Made by a program: the position numbers and the translations under genes. The notes beneath the pieces were generated by a model, which saw nothing but the letters and a program-made list of their open reading frames with translations, searched no databases and was not told the origin of the DNA. A DNA stretch of 46,304 nt from positions 1-46,304 of the forward strand of contig JAEZKA010000005.1 of NCBI GenBank assembly GCA_023436225.1, written 5' to 3'. This document shows positions 34,522-44,202 of this stretch, piece after piece (position 1 is the stretch's first letter; each line of letters begins with the position of its first letter). The DNA is from Bacillota bacterium. GTDB taxonomy: Bacteria > Bacillota > Clostridia > Lachnospirales > Lachnospiraceae.

Positions 34522-35295
34522 ATGTTATTAGTTGTTGATGTTGGTAATACTAACATTACCCTAGGTATATTTGAAGATAATGATATGAAGGCCAGCTTTC
34601 GTCTAACCACCAATACAGCTCGTACTTCGGATGAATACGGCTTAGTACTGCGTGATTTATTGAAGGCAAGAAACATTGGGATTGAAGAGATTACAGCTGT
34701 GGTGATAGCCAGTGTGGTGCCAAAGCTGATGTACTCACTGACCTCGGGAATCATAAAATATCTGGGAATTACTCCGCTGATTGTAGGCATCGGAACAAAG
34801 ACCGGAATCAAAATCGGAGCGGTGAATCCCAAGGAAATCGGAGCAGACCGTGTAGTAGATGCAGTAGCTGCTTATGAGCTCTACGGTGGACCGGTATTGG
34901 TCATTGATTTTGGAACAGCTATTACCTATGATTTGATTACGGCGGATGGAAGTATAATCGCTGCGGTAACCTGTCCGGGACTCCGTATTGCAGCGAATGC
35001 TTTATGGAATGATACCGCGAAGCTTCCGGAGATTGAGATCGCTATGCCGGACACCATCCTTGCCAAGGATACCGTTACCAGTATGCAGGCGGGCTTGGTT
35101 TTTGGTTGCATTGGACAGACAGAGTATATTGTTCGAAGAATGCTACAGGAAGCCGGTATTGAGAAGTGCAAGGTCATAGCAACTGGTGGTCTGGGTAAGA
35201 TTATATCTGAGGCAACCGATGTCATAGAAGTATATGACCCTAATCTGACGTTAAAAGGTCTTAAGATTATTAATGATAAGAACAAGGGTCGGTAG
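34522..35295 (+). CDS. coaX: Type III pantothenate kinase
   Basis: A 257-residue kinase catalysing the first step of coenzyme A synthesis. The ASKHA-fold motifs are visible: phosphate-1 LLVVDVGNTNITLGIF at the start, the IGADRVVDAVAAYELYGGPVLVIDFGTAITYDLI segment with the catalytic Asp, and ATGGLGKII near the end. I start at ATG 34522, with AGGAGG (34509-34514) upstream; the frame includes an earlier TTG. Its stop is 31 bp before the dus start, and the pair is common in Firmicutes. Confidence 0.96.
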   Translation: MLLVVDVGNTNITLGIFEDNDMKASFRLTTNTARTSDEYGLVLRDLLKARNIGIEEITAVVIASVVPKLMYSLTSGIIKYLGITPLIVGIGTKTGIKIGAVNPKEIGADRVVDAVAAYELYGGPVLVIDFGTAITYDLITADGSIIAAVTCPGLRIAANALWNDTAKLPEIEIAMPDTILAKDTVTSMQAGLVFGCIGQTEYIVRRMLQEAGIEKCKVIATGGLGKIISEATDVIEVYDPNLTLKGLKIINDKNKGR

Positions 35296-35326
35296 GCTAA
35301 CACAAAGGGAAGGCTTGGAAATTAAA

Positions 35327-36301
35327 ATGAGCGTTAAGATAGGAAATGTTAGATTGGAAGGAAATTTATTATTAGGACCAATGGCAGGAGTAACCGACCT
35401 GCCATTTCGTTTACTTTGTAAGGAGCAAGGAGCGGATCTCGTCTATACAGAGATGGTCAGTGCGAAGGGAGTCCAATATAATAATAAGAATACGGAGCAG
35501 CTTCTTCAAATTGCGGAGGAGGAGCGCCCAGCTGCGCTTCAGCTTTTCGGAGCAGATCCAGATATTCTGAGGGATACCGCAAGGAGATTAGAGCATCGTA
35601 ACTTTGATATCCTTGATATCAATATGGGATGTCCTGTCCCGAAGGTTGTAAATAACGGCGAAGGTTCCGCTCTTATGAAGAATCCGGAATTGATCGGTGA
35701 AATTGTCCGCAAGGTAGCGGAGGGGTATTCTAAGCCGGTCACTGTAAAGATACGAAAGGGCTTTCATGAGGATTGTATCAATGCCGTAGAGGTTGCGAAG
35801 ATTGCAGAGGAGAATGGTGCAGCAGCAATCGCTGTTCACGCTAGAACCAGAGAGCAATTCTATAGCGGGAAGGCAGACTGGGAGATAATTCGTCAGGTAA
35901 AGGAAGCAGTAACGGTACCGGTAATCGGCAGTGGCGATGTCTTTACTCCACAGGATGCCAAGGCGATGCTCGAGCAGACAGGCTGTGATGCTCTTATGAT
36001 GGCGAGAGGTACCAGGGGTAATCCCTGGCTTTTTGCACAGATTAAAGAATATCTTAAGACGGGGATCCTTCTTCAAAAGCCTGACTTTGATGAAGTTCGC
36101 GATATGATTCTTCGCCACGCGGGCATGCTGGCGGATTATAAGGGTGAAACCATCGGAATTCGTGAGATGCGTAAGCAGGTTGCTTGGTATACCACCGGAT
36201 ATCCGAGCTCTGCTAAGCTCAGAAACCACGTAAATGAGATCGAAACCATGGACGACCTTAAAAAGCTGTTGGAAAAATATCAAAATCTTATAGAAAAATA
36301 A
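35327..36301 (+). CDS. dusB: tRNA-dihydrouridine synthase (DusB-type)
   Basis: A 324-residue FMN enzyme reducing uridine to dihydrouridine in tRNA. Family marks are LLLGPMAGVTDLPFR, ILDINMGCPVPKVVNNGEGSALM (catalytic Cys in MGCP), AVHARTREQFYSGKADW, VIGSGDVFTPQDAKAML and MARGTRGNPW. The C-terminal helical tRNA-binding domain is complete. The start is ATG 35327 (MSVKIGNVRLEGN), with a weak GGAA site; the frame extends back into coaX. Likely cotranscribed with coaX. Confidence 0.95.
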   Translation: MSVKIGNVRLEGNLLLGPMAGVTDLPFRLLCKEQGADLVYTEMVSAKGVQYNNKNTEQLLQIAEEERPAALQLFGADPDILRDTARRLEHRNFDILDINMGCPVPKVVNNGEGSALMKNPELIGEIVRKVAEGYSKPVTVKIRKGFHEDCINAVEVAKIAEENGAAAIAVHARTREQFYSGKADWEIIRQVKEAVTVPVIGSGDVFTPQDAKAMLEQTGCDALMMARGTRGNPWLFAQIKEYLKTGILLQKPDFDEVRDMILRHAGMLADYKGETIGIREMRKQVAWYTTGYPSSAKLRNHVNEIETMDDLKKLLEKYQNLIEK

Positions 36302-36372
36302 CCAAACGAAGTAACTTTGAGGTCTCATACTTATATAATAGTAACAAAACTTTAATTTTCTACAAAAAAGTG

Positions 36373-36400
36373 TTGATTTTTTCTGAAATTAGTATATAGT
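36373..36400 (+). promoter_or_regulatory. SigA-type promoter of asd
   Basis: TTGATT (36373-36378), 16-nt spacer, TATAGT (36395-36400), 55 bp before the ATG. Confidence 0.55.
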
Positions 36401-36455
36401 ATATTTACAGCAAAGACAGATGTATGCCATAGAAGAACAAAATGGAGGATTTGAA

Positions 36456-37538
36456 ATGGGTAGATTAAAAGTAGGTATCCTTGGAGGAACCGGAATGGTT
36501 GGACAGCGTTTTATTTCCTTGCTAGAGAACCATCCCTGGTTTGAGGTAGTTACAGTTGCTGCCAGCCCGAGAAGTGCCGGGAAGACATATGAGGAAGCAG
36601 TCGGTGACCGTTGGAAGATGGCTACCCCTATGCCAGAGAATGTTAAGAAATTAATCGTAATGAATGTAAATGATGTTGAAGCGGTTAGTGCAAACGTAGA
36701 TTTTGTTTTTAGTGCGGTTGATATGACGAAGGACGAAATCAAGGCAATAGAAGAAGCATATGCGAAAGCGGAAACTCCTGTTGTATCGAATAATAGTGCC
36801 CATAGATGGACTCCCGATGTTCCTATGGTAGTTCCTGAGCTAAACCCGGAACACCTTGAGGTGATTGGAGCGCAAAAGAAGCGACTGGGTACAGAGAAGG
36901 GCTTTATTGTTGTTAAGCCAAATTGTTCTATCCAAAGCTATACACCTGCTCTGCATGCATTACGCCAGTTTGGAATAAAGCTGGTAGTTGCGACAACCTA
37001 TCAGGCTATATCCGGTGCAGGTAAAAACTTTGCAGATTGGCCGGAGATGGTAGATAATGTTATCCCATACATTGGTGGTGAGGAAGAGAAGAGCGAGCAG
37101 GAGCCTCTTCGCATCTGGGGTAAAGTCGTTGATGGCCAGATTGTAAAAGCGGAAGGTCCTATGATTACTACTCAATGTATCCGTGTACCTGTAACCGACG
37201 GACATACTGCAGCTGTATTCGTGAATTTTGAGAATAAGCCAAGCAAAGAAGATATCCTGAAGGCATGGGCTGAGTTTAAAGGAATTCCTCAGGAGCTTGA
37301 TTTACCTAGTGCTCCGAAGCAGTTCATTAAGTATTTCGAAGAAGACAATCGTCCTCAGGCAAAGCTGGATCGTGATTATGAGAATGGCATGGGGGTATGC
37401 TTTGGAAGACTCCGTGAGGATAGAGTGTTTGATTACAAGTTTGTAGGCTTATCACACAACACCGTTCGAGGTGCTGCCGGCGGTGCGGTATTAATCGCAG
37501 AATTATTGAAAGCACAGGGGTACATCACAGCAAAATAA
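36456..37538 (+). CDS. asd: Aspartate-semialdehyde dehydrogenase
   Basis: A 360-residue enzyme reducing aspartyl-phosphate to the semialdehyde for lysine/diaminopimelate, threonine and methionine. It has the Rossmann loop GILGGTGMVGQRF, the catalytic cysteine in KPNCSIQSYTPAL and the catalytic histidine in VTDGHTAAVF. The NCSI form and overall layout match the archaeal/fungal-like branch of Asd rather than the E. coli type; this is known from several Firmicutes. I start at ATG 36456 with GGAGG upstream. It is monocistronic and ends at a two-way terminator. Confidence 0.95.
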   Translation: MGRLKVGILGGTGMVGQRFISLLENHPWFEVVTVAASPRSAGKTYEEAVGDRWKMATPMPENVKKLIVMNVNDVEAVSANVDFVFSAVDMTKDEIKAIEEAYAKAETPVVSNNSAHRWTPDVPMVVPELNPEHLEVIGAQKKRLGTEKGFIVVKPNCSIQSYTPALHALRQFGIKLVVATTYQAISGAGKNFADWPEMVDNVIPYIGGEEEKSEQEPLRIWGKVVDGQIVKAEGPMITTQCIRVPVTDGHTAAVFVNFENKPSKEDILKAWAEFKGIPQELDLPSAPKQFIKYFEEDNRPQAKLDRDYENGMGVCFGRLREDRVFDYKFVGLSHNTVRGAAGGAVLIAELLKAQGYITAK

Positions 37539-37635
37539 TAGTTGATTCTTGCGTCCGACGCATTCATATATAGAGGTATGAAGGAAACGTATCGCTTCCG
37601 GTAAAAACGATTTAAATATATAGATAAAAAAGCAG

Positions 37636-37667
37636 GAGCCCCTTAGATGGTAACATCTAGGGGGCTC
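37636..37667. terminator. Bidirectional terminator between asd and the minus-strand gene
   Basis: A 14-bp stem GAGCCCCTTAGATG (37636-37649) / CATCTAGGGGGCTC (37654-37667) with a gtaa loop. An A-run at 37626-37631 gives a T-run on the minus strand; on the plus strand the T-rich sequence is further away. Confidence 0.85.
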
Positions 37668-37706
37668 TCCACTTTGAGAGTTTTTAAATATCTATAATAA
37701 GGTCAT

Positions 37707-38408
37707 TTACTCATTGTAAAGCACTCGGAGAAACTCCGCTGCATTTTCCTTATGTACAGCATTGGATAAGATACCCAGGACATAAGGATCGGAATTATTA
37801 GCATACTCGGTAAATAGCTTGGAGTCCGTCAGATAAATGCCGTAGACATTCTTCTCGGGTAACTCCTCAGTATTTGAGATAAATACATAATCCGCAAGGC
37901 TGGTATAGAGATCCGTTGGTAGTTGATCTGATATATCCTCAAAAAAACCGTGGTAGGCATATTCTTTAAAGGTGGATTCCGGCGCTATGATTACATCGAC
38001 CTCGCCAGCAGCAATATAGGTGGTTAATGCCTGCTGCATACTCATTGTATATTCACTGTTTGAATTCAGATAGAAGTTATAATTAAATTGTATGTCTTCT
38101 GTCTTAGGGTCTAAGTCCAGATATTCTGAGAACTTGGCGTCATATTGCTCCCAAACCTCATCACTGATCGAATTATTAATAATCGCTGCATAGAACTGGG
38201 TCTCTATATTCGGTGTGATAATCTCGTAGATAATATAGGATATCAGAGCAATCGCTCCAATTATGACAATAGCATGAATACGATAGTAATCCCATAGGTA
38301 ACCTATCTTATCTTGGAAGTTCATGTCCTTTAGTTTTTGTTTTTCTGTTAGCTTCTGTCTGGGTTGATAGATAACCGCGTCTTCTTCAAGCCTGGTTTCT
38401 TTTGGCAT
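37707..38408 (-). CDS. Membrane-anchored protein of unknown function
   Basis: A 233-residue protein that I cannot name. Residues 1-44 are charged and cytoplasmic (KLTEKQKLKDMNFQDKIGYLWDYYRIH), one helix spans about 45-65 (AIVIIGAIALISYIIYEII), and the rest is probably extracellular. The outer part (VDVIIAPESTFKEYAYHGFFEDI ... VYGIYLTDSKLF) recalls solute-binding-protein lobes but is too short for a full one. A GAGG site precedes the ATG. It is downstream of another exported protein on the same strand (178-bp gap) and ends at the terminator shared with asd. Confidence 0.7.
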   Translation of the reverse strand: MPKETRLEEDAVIYQPRQKLTEKQKLKDMNFQDKIGYLWDYYRIHAIVIIGAIALISYIIYEIITPNIETQFYAAIINNSISDEVWEQYDAKFSEYLDLDPKTEDIQFNYNFYLNSNSEYTMSMQQALTTYIAAGEVDVIIAPESTFKEYAYHGFFEDISDQLPTDLYTSLADYVFISNTEELPEKNVYGIYLTDSKLFTEYANNSDPYVLGILSNAVHKENAAEFLRVLYNE

Positions 38409-38586
38409 AGTTAAACCTCACTTATACATCATACTAATCTGTCTCAATACCGTTAAGGTGTCGCTTCTTATCACATTGACCTACATAGTGTAACACATTT
38501 AACTACAGAAAAAAAGAAATTAATTATTAAATATCTCTTAAATAATATGGCGAAAGGCTTATAAAAGCCACTTTACGTACAATCGC

Positions 38587-40092
38587 TTACCAAAGCAGAT
38601 CCATAAGAGCTTCCCGGCTGAGACCGAGAGATTTGGAGAGGGATGTTAGGTAATCTTCAAAGTTAATCCCAGACAGATATTTCTTGTATTCCAAGAGATC
38701 ATATCGGGGACCGGAAGCAGACGGTTGGATTATCTCATAATCTGTCAAAGACTTTCCTTTACTTTTAATATCGACGAGGGGAGACGTTCCTAAGCGTATC
38801 GCAGTTGTATTTAGCTGACTGTTCTCATTATAACTGAAATCAGATGTTATCATAATTCCCGCAAGTATATTTGAAGAGAGGGTAAGGTTACCCTCTAAAT
38901 AAGATTGCCCTTCATAGGATAAGCTTCTTACACCCTCGTAGGTGATATCAATATTTATGTCATCGTCTGATGAATGACCAGGGTTCTTAATATTGAGGGA
39001 TATCTTCCCTTGGTTATCTTCCTCAATCCTTCTGTTGATACCATTGATGTAAAGCATGGGATTTGTGGAGGTATTGGTCAGATGGAGCTCATATTCGAGG
39101 TAATCCTCCTTGACTAGTAAAGTATAGCCAAGGTTTGCTCTATTGAAGGTAGTCATCTCTCGGCCCAGGATTTCGCCTTTATTGTTCACATATAGCTTTA
39201 GCTGCAGAATGGATTCGAAATTTTCCTCGGAGTACCGCCTGAAGATGATATTCTCAATCTTATTCAGAGATTGAAGATATTGCTCTTGCGTTATATTAAT
39301 TAGAGGCAGCAGAGATAGGATGTCTTCATCGGATTTTACAGCATCCAGTAGATAAAGACATAACTCTCTGAACTCTTCCGGTGTGAAGGAAACAGTAATT
39401 AAATCACATTCGATATCCGTACTGTCCAGTGTTAAGTTAACCCTTTGCTCCAATGTGACCGAACCAAGGTGGTTGAAATATAGCTCTATGTAACGGCGAA
39501 GAATTCGCTGGGGCAGATCGGTATTCAGTAACTTTTGCTGCAGTTCGTACACTCTGTTTATATCTTCTTCTCTGAGAGATTTAGTAAGATATGCTTCACT
39601 CAGTTCAGGGGATCGCAGTAACATCCTTTGAGCCTCGGAATCGAAGAATAGCTCAGTGGTAAGTAGCGGAGTATCATTAAGTTTTAGACCGATTGCTTTA
39701 TTGCGCATGTTGTCTTTGGAGACGAAGAGTAAATCGAGACCTATATTACTTAGAGAAATTCCCAGGTGCTTTTCGAGGTCGGTCAGATTGGCACCGAATT
39801 CAGTATCTAGAATGGAATCAAGTTTATTCCTATGGAAGGTTATATTCGAGGAGATATCGAAAGCATAAGGATCATTCCCAGCAGTCACATCCTCAGGCAA
39901 TGATGAAACAAGCTTATATAGCCCGTATTTCTCTAGATAGGTATAATATTCTCTTGGACTTTTCAGGTTACGATAATAGCTGTTGATTAGAGCAGATTTA
40001 TTGGCATAGGCTGTACCTGCACCTGTAAGAAGAACAAATATAATTATGAGGAGCAGGATCATTCTACTTCTCTTTCTACTGTTGTTTTTCAT
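38587..40092 (-). CDS. Secreted or lipid-free exported protein of unknown function
   Basis: A 501-residue protein. The N-terminus is a signal peptide or anchor: basic KNNSRKRSR, hydrophobic MILLLIIIFVLLTGAGT, and a possible cleavage after AYA at residue 30. There is no lipobox cysteine. The mature part starts SYYRNLKSPREYYTYLEKYGLYKL and is beta-rich with repeated motifs such as LTLDSTDIECDLITVSF and GNLTLSSNIL. I recognise no domain with certainty; the YYRNLKSPREYY start recalls uncharacterised Lachnospiraceae proteins. GGAGGT precedes the ATG. Confidence 0.7.
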   Translation of the reverse strand: MKNNSRKRSRMILLLIIIFVLLTGAGTAYANKSALINSYYRNLKSPREYYTYLEKYGLYKLVSSLPEDVTAGNDPYAFDISSNITFHRNKLDSILDTEFGANLTDLEKHLGISLSNIGLDLLFVSKDNMRNKAIGLKLNDTPLLTTELFFDSEAQRMLLRSPELSEAYLTKSLREEDINRVYELQQKLLNTDLPQRILRRYIELYFNHLGSVTLEQRVNLTLDSTDIECDLITVSFTPEEFRELCLYLLDAVKSDEDILSLLPLINITQEQYLQSLNKIENIIFRRYSEENFESILQLKLYVNNKGEILGREMTTFNRANLGYTLLVKEDYLEYELHLTNTSTNPMLYINGINRRIEEDNQGKISLNIKNPGHSSDDDINIDITYEGVRSLSYEGQSYLEGNLTLSSNILAGIMITSDFSYNENSQLNTTAIRLGTSPLVDIKSKGKSLTDYEIIQPSASGPRYDLLEYKKYLSGINFEDYLTSLSKSLGLSREALMDLLW

Positions 40093-40272
40093 GATTTACC
40101 TCCATGATTAGCTCAATGGCCCCTCCTGTATTTTATTATTTAGCATAAGATAGAAATATATTTTGACATTTTTTTTATGAATTGTATATCGTTAAATAAT
40201 TCCAGATACAGTTTCGCAATAATGCACTAATTTCTAATGGTTTTTTGTACTACTTTTCAGGGTCGGTTTCGG

Positions 40273-40301
40273 TTGAAATAGCAGAAAATGTATAATATAA
40301 T
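40273..40301 (+). promoter_or_regulatory. Strong SigA promoter of cellobiose phosphorylase
   Basis: TTGAAA (40273-40278), 17-nt spacer, perfect TATAAT (40296-40301). The ribosome binding site AAGGAGG follows at about 40326-40332. I see no clear operator palindrome. Confidence 0.75.
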
Positions 40302-40342
40302 GAGGAATGGAGTACAAATAGCTATAAGGAGGATATATTTAG

Positions 40343-42781
40343 ATGCAATACGGATATTTTGATGATTCGAATAAGGAGTATGTGATCACTACACCAACCA
40401 CTCCTTATCCCTGGATCAACTATTTGGGATCGCAGGCATTTTTCTCATTGATATCGAATACTGCGGGAGGTTACAGCTTCTATAAGGACGCAAAGCTCCG
40501 CAGAATAAATCGTTATCGTTATAATAATGTGCCCCTGGATCTTGGCGGCGGACGTTATTATTATTTGAATGATGGAGGAGATGTTTGGTCACCCGGATGG
40601 GCTCCGGTTAAGAAGGAGCTTGATAAGTACGAGTGTAGACATGGTATGGGTTATACGAAGATCACCGGCGCTAGGGGAGGCGTTGAGACAGAGATAACCT
40701 TCTTCGTTCCGATTGATACTAATGCAGAGCTACATAAGGTAGTGGTAAAGAACACATCCGGTAAGACGAAACAGGTGAAGCTGTTCTCCTTTGTGGAATG
40801 GTGTTTATGGAATGCCCAGGATGATTCCGCCAACTTTCAGAGGAATTATAATACCGGAGAAGTTGAGATTAAGGGCTCTGTTATTTACCATAAAACAGAG
40901 TATAAGGAAAGACGTAATCATTATGCGTTCTTCTCAGTAAATGCTCCGATTGCGGGCTTTGATTCTGACCGTGAGAGCTTTATGGGAACCTATAATGGCT
41001 TCCATAACCCAGACGTTGTATTCGCAGGTAAATCCAATAATTCTGTGGCAGATGGTTGGCACCCGATTGCATCCCACTGTCTGGAAATTAATCTGGAACC
41101 CGGTGAGACAAAGGATTTTGTATTTCTATTAGGATATGTAGAGAATGCTTTTGAAGAGAAATTTGAGAGCAAGAATGTAATTAATAAAAGTAAAGCAGAA
41201 GCTATGATTGCCCAATATGCTACCACAGAAGCTGTGGACAAGGCATTCGCTGAACTAGGAGCATACTGGGATCAGTTATTATCCAAGTATAACGTAAGCT
41301 CTGCAGACGAGAAATTAAATCGTCAGGTAAATATATGGAACCAGTATCAATGTATGGTTACCTTTAATTTATCCAGAAGTGCTTCCTACTTCGAGTCCGG
41401 TATCGGTAGAGGCATGGGCTTTCGAGATTCCAACCAGGACCTTCTTGGATTTGTTCATCAGATACCAGATCGTGCGAGAGAGAGAATTATTGATCTTGCT
41501 TCGACTCAGATGCTGGACGGTGGCGCATACCATCAGTATCAGCCACTGACAAAGAAGGGTAATGATGAGATTGGTGGTAACTTTAATGATGATCCACTGT
41601 GGCTAGTACTCGCAGTGGTTGCTTATATCAAAGAGACCGGAGATTACTCCATCCTCGATTGTATGACACCCTTTGATAACGATGAGTCCACCAGTACACC
41701 TTTGGCAGATCATTTGAAGCGTTCCATGGACCATGTGATCAATAATCTTGGACCTCATGGGCTTCCGCTTATTGGTCGAGCAGACTGGAATGACTGTCTC
41801 AACTTAAACTGCTTTTCGACCGAGCCTGGTGAGTCCTTCCAAACCAGTACCAGTAAGGATGGCAGGGTTGCTGAATCGGTTATGATTGCCGGAATGTTCT
41901 GTTATATCGGTGAGGAATATGTAGCTTTAATGAATAAAATTGGTAACAAAGCAGAGGCTGACCGCATTCAGGAAGAGATTGTTAAGATGCGTGAGGTTAT
42001 CATGAGAGACGGTTGGGATGGATCCTGGTTCGTTCGTGCTTACGATGATTACGGTAGAAAGATCGGAAGTGAAGAGAATGAAGAGGGTAAGATCTTTATC
42101 GAGTCTCAAGGCCTGTGTATCATGGGTCACTGTGGTACTGAGGACGGCAAAGCAATTCAAGCATTGGATGCAGTGGATGAGCGCCTTGGAACGAAATATG
42201 GTCTAGTGCTCCAGAATCCTGCATATACAAGATACTATGTAGAATACGGTGAGATTTCTACTTACCCGGCCGGTTATAAAGAGAATGCCAGTATCTTCTG
42301 CCACAACAATGCGTGGATTATGATTGCAGAAGCACAGATGGGTAGAGGTGACAAGGCCTTTGATTACTTTACTAGAATTGCCCCCTCCTATACGGAGGAA
42401 TACTCTGAGATCCATCGTGTGGAGCCTTATGTTTACTCCCAGACGGTAGCAGGTAAGGATGCCAGACGTCACGGCGAAGCAAAGAATTCCTGGCTGACAG
42501 GAACAGCTTCCTGGAACTTCGTCGCAATCTCCCAGGCGATTCTCGGAATCAAACCGGAATATGATGGATTACAGGTGGATCCTTCCATTCCGAACGCATG
42601 GGATGGTTACACAGTTACTCGTGAATTCCGTGGGGACAAGTACATAATTACTGTGAAAAATCCAAACCATGTATCGAAGGGTGTTGCTAAGATGTTGGTA
42701 GATGGCAAGGAAGTATCCGGAAATATTATTCCTCTAGCAGGAGATAAGAAGACTCATGAGGTTGAGGTTGTTCTTGGATAA
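40343..42781 (+). CDS. Cellobiose phosphorylase (GH94)
   Basis: An 812-residue GH94 phosphorylase that splits cellobiose with phosphate into glucose-1-phosphate and glucose, saving ATP. The N-terminal region (MQYGYFDDSNKEYVI, TPYPWINYLG, ISNTAGGYSFYKDA, RRINRYRYNNVP) is close to known clostridial cellobiose phosphorylases, as is the length (about 811 in C. thermocellum). The catalytic Asp484 sits in GRADWNDCLNL. There is no signal peptide, so it is cytoplasmic and implies cellobiose uptake by a transporter not in this window. Laminaribiose or chitobiose specificity is less likely but not excluded. Monocistronic, with its own promoter and terminator. Confidence 0.93.
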   Translation: MQYGYFDDSNKEYVITTPTTPYPWINYLGSQAFFSLISNTAGGYSFYKDAKLRRINRYRYNNVPLDLGGGRYYYLNDGGDVWSPGWAPVKKELDKYECRHGMGYTKITGARGGVETEITFFVPIDTNAELHKVVVKNTSGKTKQVKLFSFVEWCLWNAQDDSANFQRNYNTGEVEIKGSVIYHKTEYKERRNHYAFFSVNAPIAGFDSDRESFMGTYNGFHNPDVVFAGKSNNSVADGWHPIASHCLEINLEPGETKDFVFLLGYVENAFEEKFESKNVINKSKAEAMIAQYATTEAVDKAFAELGAYWDQLLSKYNVSSADEKLNRQVNIWNQYQCMVTFNLSRSASYFESGIGRGMGFRDSNQDLLGFVHQIPDRARERIIDLASTQMLDGGAYHQYQPLTKKGNDEIGGNFNDDPLWLVLAVVAYIKETGDYSILDCMTPFDNDESTSTPLADHLKRSMDHVINNLGPHGLPLIGRADWNDCLNLNCFSTEPGESFQTSTSKDGRVAESVMIAGMFCYIGEEYVALMNKIGNKAEADRIQEEIVKMREVIMRDGWDGSWFVRAYDDYGRKIGSEENEEGKIFIESQGLCIMGHCGTEDGKAIQALDAVDERLGTKYGLVLQNPAYTRYYVEYGEISTYPAGYKENASIFCHNNAWIMIAEAQMGRGDKAFDYFTRIAPSYTEEYSEIHRVEPYVYSQTVAGKDARRHGEAKNSWLTGTASWNFVAISQAILGIKPEYDGLQVDPSIPNAWDGYTVTREFRGDKYIITVKNPNHVSKGVAKMLVDGKEVSGNIIPLAGDKKTHEVEVVLG

Positions 42782-42844
42782 TGCTCCATGCTGCATAGCA
42801 GATGCAGTAAGGATGCTAGCTTAATTGTATAAGAGATCTTATAG

Positions 42845-42875
42845 AATAGGAGACCCATATAGGGTTTCCTATTTT
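42845..42875 (+). terminator. Intrinsic terminator of the cellobiose phosphorylase gene
   Basis: AATAGGAGACCC (42845-42856) / GGGTTTCCTATT (42862-42873), 12 bp with one G-T pair, loop atata, then TT. Confidence 0.85.
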
Positions 42876-43024
42876 AGTATTATCTGGATTGGATTGAGGA
42901 TGATGTGCATTATAATGATATCGAATACGATGGACCATGAAGGTTAGCTGCATTTTTCTTGGTTGGCAGCAGCGCTAAAAGGTGCTAGAATGGTTGTTAT
43001 AAACACGAAGAGGAAGTGCAGATA

Positions 43025-43858
43025 TTGAAAAAATTACTGGTTTATCTGAAAGCAAGCGTAATGCCGTTCCTGGCTGCATTCACTATAATATTTGTTGTAT
43101 CAAATTTATTTCACATTATTTATCAAATAATGATATCTATTTATCTCGGGTTGACGCAGGGAAAAGAGGTACTGACGAATTTTGCTAGGTTGTCGGGAGA
43201 GATAAATAAGCTTTTGTCACAGAATATGATCTATATAATCTCCATAGCTTCTGTTTTGATCTGTGGCATTGTATTCTACTTCTGGTATCGCGCAGAGGTG
43301 CGGCAAGAACAGAAGGTGGATTGGCGTGCTGTCTTTCATCGAAGAAATATGTTATACTTTTTAATCTTAGGTATAAGCTGTCAGTTTTTCTTCTCTGGTA
43401 TAATGAATATAATCCAACCGATGTTTCCGAAGGTATTCGAAGAGTATGGTGAGACGATGAAAGGGTTGCTTGGCAGTAATCCTTTGTTGGTGCTACTCTA
43501 TACCATTGTAATAGCTCCAATTGCCGAAGAACTGATCTTTCGTGGTGTGACGTTATACCGGGTAGGTAAGGTTTTACCCTTTATTGGTGCGAATCTGCTT
43601 CAGGCGATATTCTTTGGCATCTATCATGGGAATTTGGTTCAAGGTATTTATGCCTTTGTGATGGGATATGTATTGGGCCTTGTCTATCATAGATATCGTA
43701 CAATATATGCACCAATTCTATTACATATGCTAATTAATGCAAGCGTTTTTCTTGTGATACTGTTTCCGGTATCAACGCTAAGCTATATTATTATGATGGC
43801 GCTAGGATTAGTAGGTAGCACCTATACTTTCCTTTTGTTAAGGCTGGGTAAGATATAA
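43025..43858 (+). CDS. CPBP-family intramembrane metalloprotease
   Basis: A polytopic membrane protein of about 277 residues. The CPBP (Abi) domain in the C-terminal half holds the motifs APIAEELIFRG (EExxxR), FFGIYHGN with His, and ILLHMLINAS. These glutamate proteases act in the membrane; substrates are unknown, and some members give bacteriocin self-immunity. The start is uncertain: AGAGGA at 43009-43014 suits a TTG at 43025 (MKKLLVYLKASVMPFL), whereas the GTG at 43016 is too close to it. TATAAT at 42911-42916, with a poor -35, could be the promoter. Confidence 0.88.
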   Translation: MKKLLVYLKASVMPFLAAFTIIFVVSNLFHIIYQIMISIYLGLTQGKEVLTNFARLSGEINKLLSQNMIYIISIASVLICGIVFYFWYRAEVRQEQKVDWRAVFHRRNMLYFLILGISCQFFFSGIMNIIQPMFPKVFEEYGETMKGLLGSNPLLVLLYTIVIAPIAEELIFRGVTLYRVGKVLPFIGANLLQAIFFGIYHGNLVQGIYAFVMGYVLGLVYHRYRTIYAPILLHMLINASVFLVILFPVSTLSYIIMMALGLVGSTYTFLLLRLGKI

Positions 43859-43907
43859 TGCAGATAGGGGATTGCAATCAAAGCGTTTTCCAGGGGATAT
43901 TTTTTTC

Positions 43908-43936
43908 TTGCTTTTTTTGGAAGGATAATATAATAT
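43908..43936 (+). promoter_or_regulatory. Candidate promoter of the ECF S-component leader
   Basis: TTGCTT (43908-43913), 17-nt spacer, TAATAT (43931-43936), with an overlapping perfect TATAAT at 43936-43941. The resulting leader would run to the terminator at 44203-44251. Confidence 0.4.
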
Positions 43937-43941
43937 ATAAT

Positions 43942-44202
43942 CACAATTGAATAATTCGGAAGTTCATAAGGAATTCCTAAGCTTAATCAGAGATATTATG
44001 ATCCTGTATTATTCCAGTGTACCCTCCTATGGGGCATTAGGAAGAAAGCAGGTGAAGCAGGGAAGGGCGGCAGTACTTCTGACACCGGTATAGTCTTGAC
44101 CCCTATAATGTGTGGCAGGAACTTAAACGTGGCTGTATTTGACAAAATGAGAGGTTTTGTGTTTGGGCTCAAATATGGATTCATAATTACGATAAAGTTT
44201 AG
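43942..44202 (+). other. Possible structured leader RNA upstream of the ECF transporter gene
   Basis: About 260 nt of non-coding sequence between a candidate promoter and a terminator. It includes a palindrome AGGAATTCCT (43969-43978) and a purine-rich, G-rich core (44036-44110) with GGGG (44031-44034) and CCCC (44100-44103) that could pair. I compared it by eye with FMN, TPP, cobalamin, lysine and c-di-AMP riboswitches and found no convincing match. It could be an unknown riboswitch, a small RNA, or only spacer. Confidence 0.3.

Noticed and set aside
43877..43891. CcpA cre site (ATCAAAGCGTTTTCC)
   Set aside because: Two mismatches at conserved positions, and it lies between a stop codon and an unrelated promoter far from any sugar gene.
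43942..44202. FMN, cobalamin or TPP riboswitch
   Set aside because: Fragments such as GGGGCA and GGTGAAG recall parts of these, but the conserved cores (for example the FMN CCCGACCGGCGGT or the TPP CTGAGA) are missing.
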